Origin: Lacinutrix algicola
GTDB lineage: Bacteria; Bacteroidota; Bacteroidia; Flavobacteriales; Flavobacteriaceae
Length of the DNA stretch: 64,000 nt
Reading direction: 5' to 3'
Assembly (NCBI RefSeq): GCF_001418085.1
Contig: NZ_LIQH01000035.1
Span: 1 to 64,000 of the forward strand
A program made the translations under genes and the position numbers. Of the stretch, positions 61,825-64,000 are shown in pieces; positions within the stretch are counted from its first letter, which is position 1; the number at the start of each line of letters is the position of its first letter. Below the pieces are notes generated by a model. It had not been told where the DNA came from. It ran no database searches and saw nothing but the letters and a program-made list of their open reading frames with translations.

Positions 61825-62214
61825 TTGAAGGAATCGTATTTTGTTTTCGTTTTGTTCTTTGCCTTTTTAGCTAATAGTCAAGCTCAAATTGTTTACGGTA
61901 ATTATATTAATTAAGAAAAATTTGAAGATGGAATATATGTCAAATACGAATTAAAAATAGCTAGAGATTTTACCTTTAAATTTCATTTTCACCAAGACCA
62001 ATTGTGTTGTGTGGATAATGAAATAGTGAATGGTAGTTGTGTTATTAATGGTCAAGAAATTACACTTATTCCGAAAGAAAAAAACAATACTAAAAACAAG
62101 GACCTTTTAAATTTAAAAGCCACAAAATTAAAAATTGTAAAGAATAAAAGTATTCAAATTTATTCTTCTAAAACAGTTTGGTTAAAAGATCTTGTGTTAA
62201 ATAAAGTAGATTAA
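61825..62214 (+). pseudogene. Secreted small protein interrupted by an in-frame stop
   Basis: From a TTG at 61825 the frame encodes a signal peptide (LKESYFVFVLFFAFLANSQA) and then YGNYIN-stop (TAA at 61912-61914). It continues EKFEDGIYVKYELKIARDFT and ends IYSSKTVWLKDLVLNKVD at 62214. Without the stop it would be about 129 residues with a cysteine pair CC and C further on. The downstream part is open from a TTG at 62002. I do not recognise the family. A nonsense mutation is the simplest explanation. Confidence 0.6.
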
Positions 62215-62228
62215 TAATTAAATTACCT

Positions 62229-63089
62229 GTGAAAAACAATCATCAAATATATTTATCGGTTAAAGATTATTCAGTTTCTGGAGAAGAATTTCAATTAATT
62301 CCAAATGCTAAATATGGTTATTTAGAAACAACGCCTCAACCATCTTTAGATAATCTTGCTAGTTATTATGAAAGCGAGGATTACATTTCGCACACAGATA
62401 GTAAGCGTAATTTGTTTGAAAAAGCATATCATACTATTCGTAATATTTCTTTAAAAAGAAAACTGAAGCTTATTAATTCGTTCAATTCTGAAGAAAAAAA
62501 ACTGCTAGATATTGGTTGCGGTACAGGAGCGTTTTTAAAAATAGCAAAAAATAATGCTTGGAAAGTTTACGGGATAGAACCAAATGAAAAGGCTAGGAGT
62601 ATAGCTAATAAAAGTTGTAATGATTCTGTTTTTAATACTGAAAAGCTAGAATCTTTAGAAAATGAAAGTTTTGATGTTATTACACTATGGCATGTTTTAG
62701 AACATTTGCCAGATTTACAATCGCAAATGTCAACTTTTAAAAGACTATTAAAACCAAATGGCACTTTAGTTATTGCTGTTCCAAACTTTAAAAGTTACGA
62801 CGCTTTATATTATAAAAACTTTTGGGCCGCTTTCGATGTACCTAGACATTTATGGCATTTCTCTAAAGAATCTATTTCAAATTTATTTAATGATGAAAAC
62901 ATGAAAGTGGAAAAAACAGTTCCTATGGTTTTTGATGCTTTCTATGTTAGTTTACTTTCAGAAAAATACAAAAGAAAAGCAATGAGTCTAGTACGTGCTT
63001 TTTTTGTGGGATTACGCTCAAACATAAAAGCAAAACGATCAGGAGAGTATTCTTCGCTTATTTATGTCATTAAAAACAGTAAAAACTAA
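62229..63089 (+). CDS. Class I SAM-dependent methyltransferase
   Basis: 286 residues from a GTG start. Motif I is LLDIGCGTGAF (92-102), with motif II-like GIEPNEKA (about 114-121) and WHVLEHLPD (about 151-159), the Methyltransf_23 type. The substrate is unknown. It begins 14 bases after the end of the interrupted small gene. Many such enzymes act on cell-surface sugar or lipid intermediates. Confidence 0.85.
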   Translation: MKNNHQIYLSVKDYSVSGEEFQLIPNAKYGYLETTPQPSLDNLASYYESEDYISHTDSKRNLFEKAYHTIRNISLKRKLKLINSFNSEEKKLLDIGCGTGAFLKIAKNNAWKVYGIEPNEKARSIANKSCNDSVFNTEKLESLENESFDVITLWHVLEHLPDLQSQMSTFKRLLKPNGTLVIAVPNFKSYDALYYKNFWAAFDVPRHLWHFSKESISNLFNDENMKVEKTVPMVFDAFYVSLLSEKYKRKAMSLVRAFFVGLRSNIKAKRSGEYSSLIYVIKNSKN

Positions 63090-63282
63090 ATACTAAGCAT
63101 CTTGTTGCTTTTGTTTTAGTCTGTTTCGTGAGATAAGGTTAAGATTTTCTAAAAAGGGCTTAAAACGTCTTATTTGAGTCTGTTTTCAATAAGAAAAAAC
63201 TATTAAAAATAAATGTTATGATAGTAAACTTCTATAATAATCTTTTAGTGAGATTTTTTACAAATAAATTAGTTCTCTTTTC

Positions 63283-63290
63283 TATTTTTG
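63283..63290 (+). promoter_or_regulatory. -7 promoter box for the OmpH-family gene
   Basis: TATTTTTG (TAnnTTTG) 25 bases upstream of the ATG at 63315. Confidence 0.5.
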
Positions 63291-63314
63291 CTCAAAACAT
63301 AAAATTATTATAAA

Positions 63315-63827
63315 ATGAAGAAAATATTATTAGCTGTTATTGTTTTAGTAACATTCGCATCTTGTCAAGATCAAAAAATTGGTTTTATTGATAATGCAAA
63401 AGTGATTAACGATATCCAAGAGAAAAAAGACGTAGAATCTAAATATGATGTTTTAAACGAATCGTTTAAAAAGCGTGCTGATAGTCTTGGAAAAAGTTAC
63501 CAGTCTGAATATTTAGCATTACAGTCTAAAATGGCTAGAATGTCTCAAAGTAAACAACAAGAAGCAGGTCAGGCTTTTCAAGCAAAAGCGCAACAGTTTC
63601 AGCAAATGATGCAAGCAGAGCAGCAGCAATTGCAAACCGCTTATCAAGCAGACATTGATTCTGTTATTTCTAAAATGAAAGTAACAGTTAAAGATTTCGG
63701 TAAAACAAACGGTTATAAATTTATTATCGGTGCTAACGAGTCTACAGCTAATATTTTATATGGTGATGAGACTTTAGATCTTTCAGATGTTATTATCAAA
63801 GAAATTGATGCTAATTATAAAAAATAA
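63315..63827 (+). CDS. OmpH/Skp family protein, lipoprotein form
   Basis: 170 residues. A lipoprotein signal with a lipobox (TFASC, C17) precedes the Skp-like core: FIDNAKVINDIQEKKDVESKYD (about 24-45) and a long glutamine-rich helical hairpin (about 60-130). Skp is a periplasmic chaperone for outer-membrane proteins; a lipidated version would be tethered to a membrane. The window ends soon after, so its neighbours are unseen. Confidence 0.85.
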   Translation: MKKILLAVIVLVTFASCQDQKIGFIDNAKVINDIQEKKDVESKYDVLNESFKKRADSLGKSYQSEYLALQSKMARMSQSKQQEAGQAFQAKAQQFQQMMQAEQQQLQTAYQADIDSVISKMKVTVKDFGKTNGYKFIIGANESTANILYGDETLDLSDVIIKEIDANYKK

Positions 63828-63850
63828 TTAGAGTTTAACCCTCTATTCTT

Positions 63851-63882
63851 AAAGCGCTAAATTACCATTTAGCGCTTTTTTT
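63851..63882 (+). terminator. Terminator after the OmpH-family gene
   Basis: An 11-bp stem (aaagcgctaaa / tttagcgcttt), six-base loop and T-run. Confidence 0.85.
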
Positions 63883-63969
63883 ATGCATTAAACTCTTAGA
63901 TTTCAATGCTTTTAAATAATTAACTATATTTAGCCTAATAATTTAACGCTATTAATTATTTTATTTAAG

Positions 63970-64000
63970 ATGATGAAAAACTGTCTACCAATCAGTTTCA
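63970..64000 (+). CDS. Start of a truncated gene
   Basis: A frame begins at an ATG pair (ATGATG) at 63970 and continues MMKNCLPISF up to the window edge. Only 10 residues are visible, so no function can be given. Confidence 0.3.
   Translation, partial: MMKNCLPISF

Noticed and set aside
1-64000. CRISPR arrays, IS elements or prophage genes
   Set aside because: No direct-repeat series with spacers, no transposase or integrase motifs and no phage structural genes were seen on either strand.

Overview
The window is AT-rich chromosomal DNA of a member of the Flavobacteriaceae (Bacteroidota). The evidence is a T9SS-type C-terminal sorting domain on a secreted peptidase, a PID-CTERM-like short membrane protein, DUF4175 and OmpH-family proteins of Bacteroidota type, two TonB-receptor-like outer-membrane barrels with N-terminal carboxypeptidase-regulatory domains, a LytS/LytTR pair, and many TAnnTTTG promoter boxes, the -7 element typical of this phylum. 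The genus cannot be fixed from the sequence alone. I saw no insertion sequence, prophage or CRISPR array; most of the content is core genome.

Layout. 0-5 kb: a minus-strand fatty-acid cluster (yceD-like, rpmF, fabH, accB, accC) and pdxA. 5-9.7 kb: ribE, a PID-CTERM-like protein, tRNA-CAU, mce, rbfA, a LolC/E-like permease and dusB. 9.7-12.4 kb: an unusual accessory block with an Lgt-like gene split by a frameshift, a structured intergenic element, a radical SAM protein resembling archaeal tetraether lipid synthase, and two related small membrane proteins, one of them broken. 12.4-21 kb: two outer-membrane barrel receptors, lepA, and a barrel-kinase-regulator operon. 21-28 kb: glycosyltransferase family 9, a Na+(K+)/H+ antiporter with a TrkA-N domain, a universal stress protein coupled to a SulP transporter, and an MBL hydrolase. 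28-39 kb: secreted or lipoprotein peptidases (S8, M1, S41), rnpA, a double OmpA-domain protein, a GNAT enzyme, a CDF metal exporter and rpiB. 39.1-40.2 kb: 1 kb of very AT-rich non-coding DNA with a long palindrome. 40-64 kb: mainly plus-strand genes, including rnr, glnS, band-7, a T9SS metallopeptidase, gltX (minus), DUF4175, ybeY, mnmG, a methyltransferase and ompH. Two tRNAs (CAU and Cys-GCA) are encoded on the minus strand.

Five points deserve attention. (1) Three identical 16-bp parS sites (TGTTTCACGTGGAACA) flank mnmG. They imply that the replication origin is not far away; the 39-40 kb AT-rich gap, after which genes are mostly on the plus strand, is a speculative candidate. (2) The Tes-like radical SAM gene follows an Lgt-like gene, which suggests an undescribed lipid or lipoprotein modification. 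(3) Two genes, the Lgt-like gene and sulP, need a -1 shift at A8/A9 runs to give a full-length product; this could be slippage, real mutation or homopolymer sequencing error. (4) Three small loci (11991-12164, 45983-46182, 61825-62214) are genes broken by nonsense codons or a frameshift and would be missed by ordinary ORF calling. (5) A palindromic REP-like element lies in the predicted gltX leader, and structured leaders or spacers occur upstream of rnr and between accB and accC.
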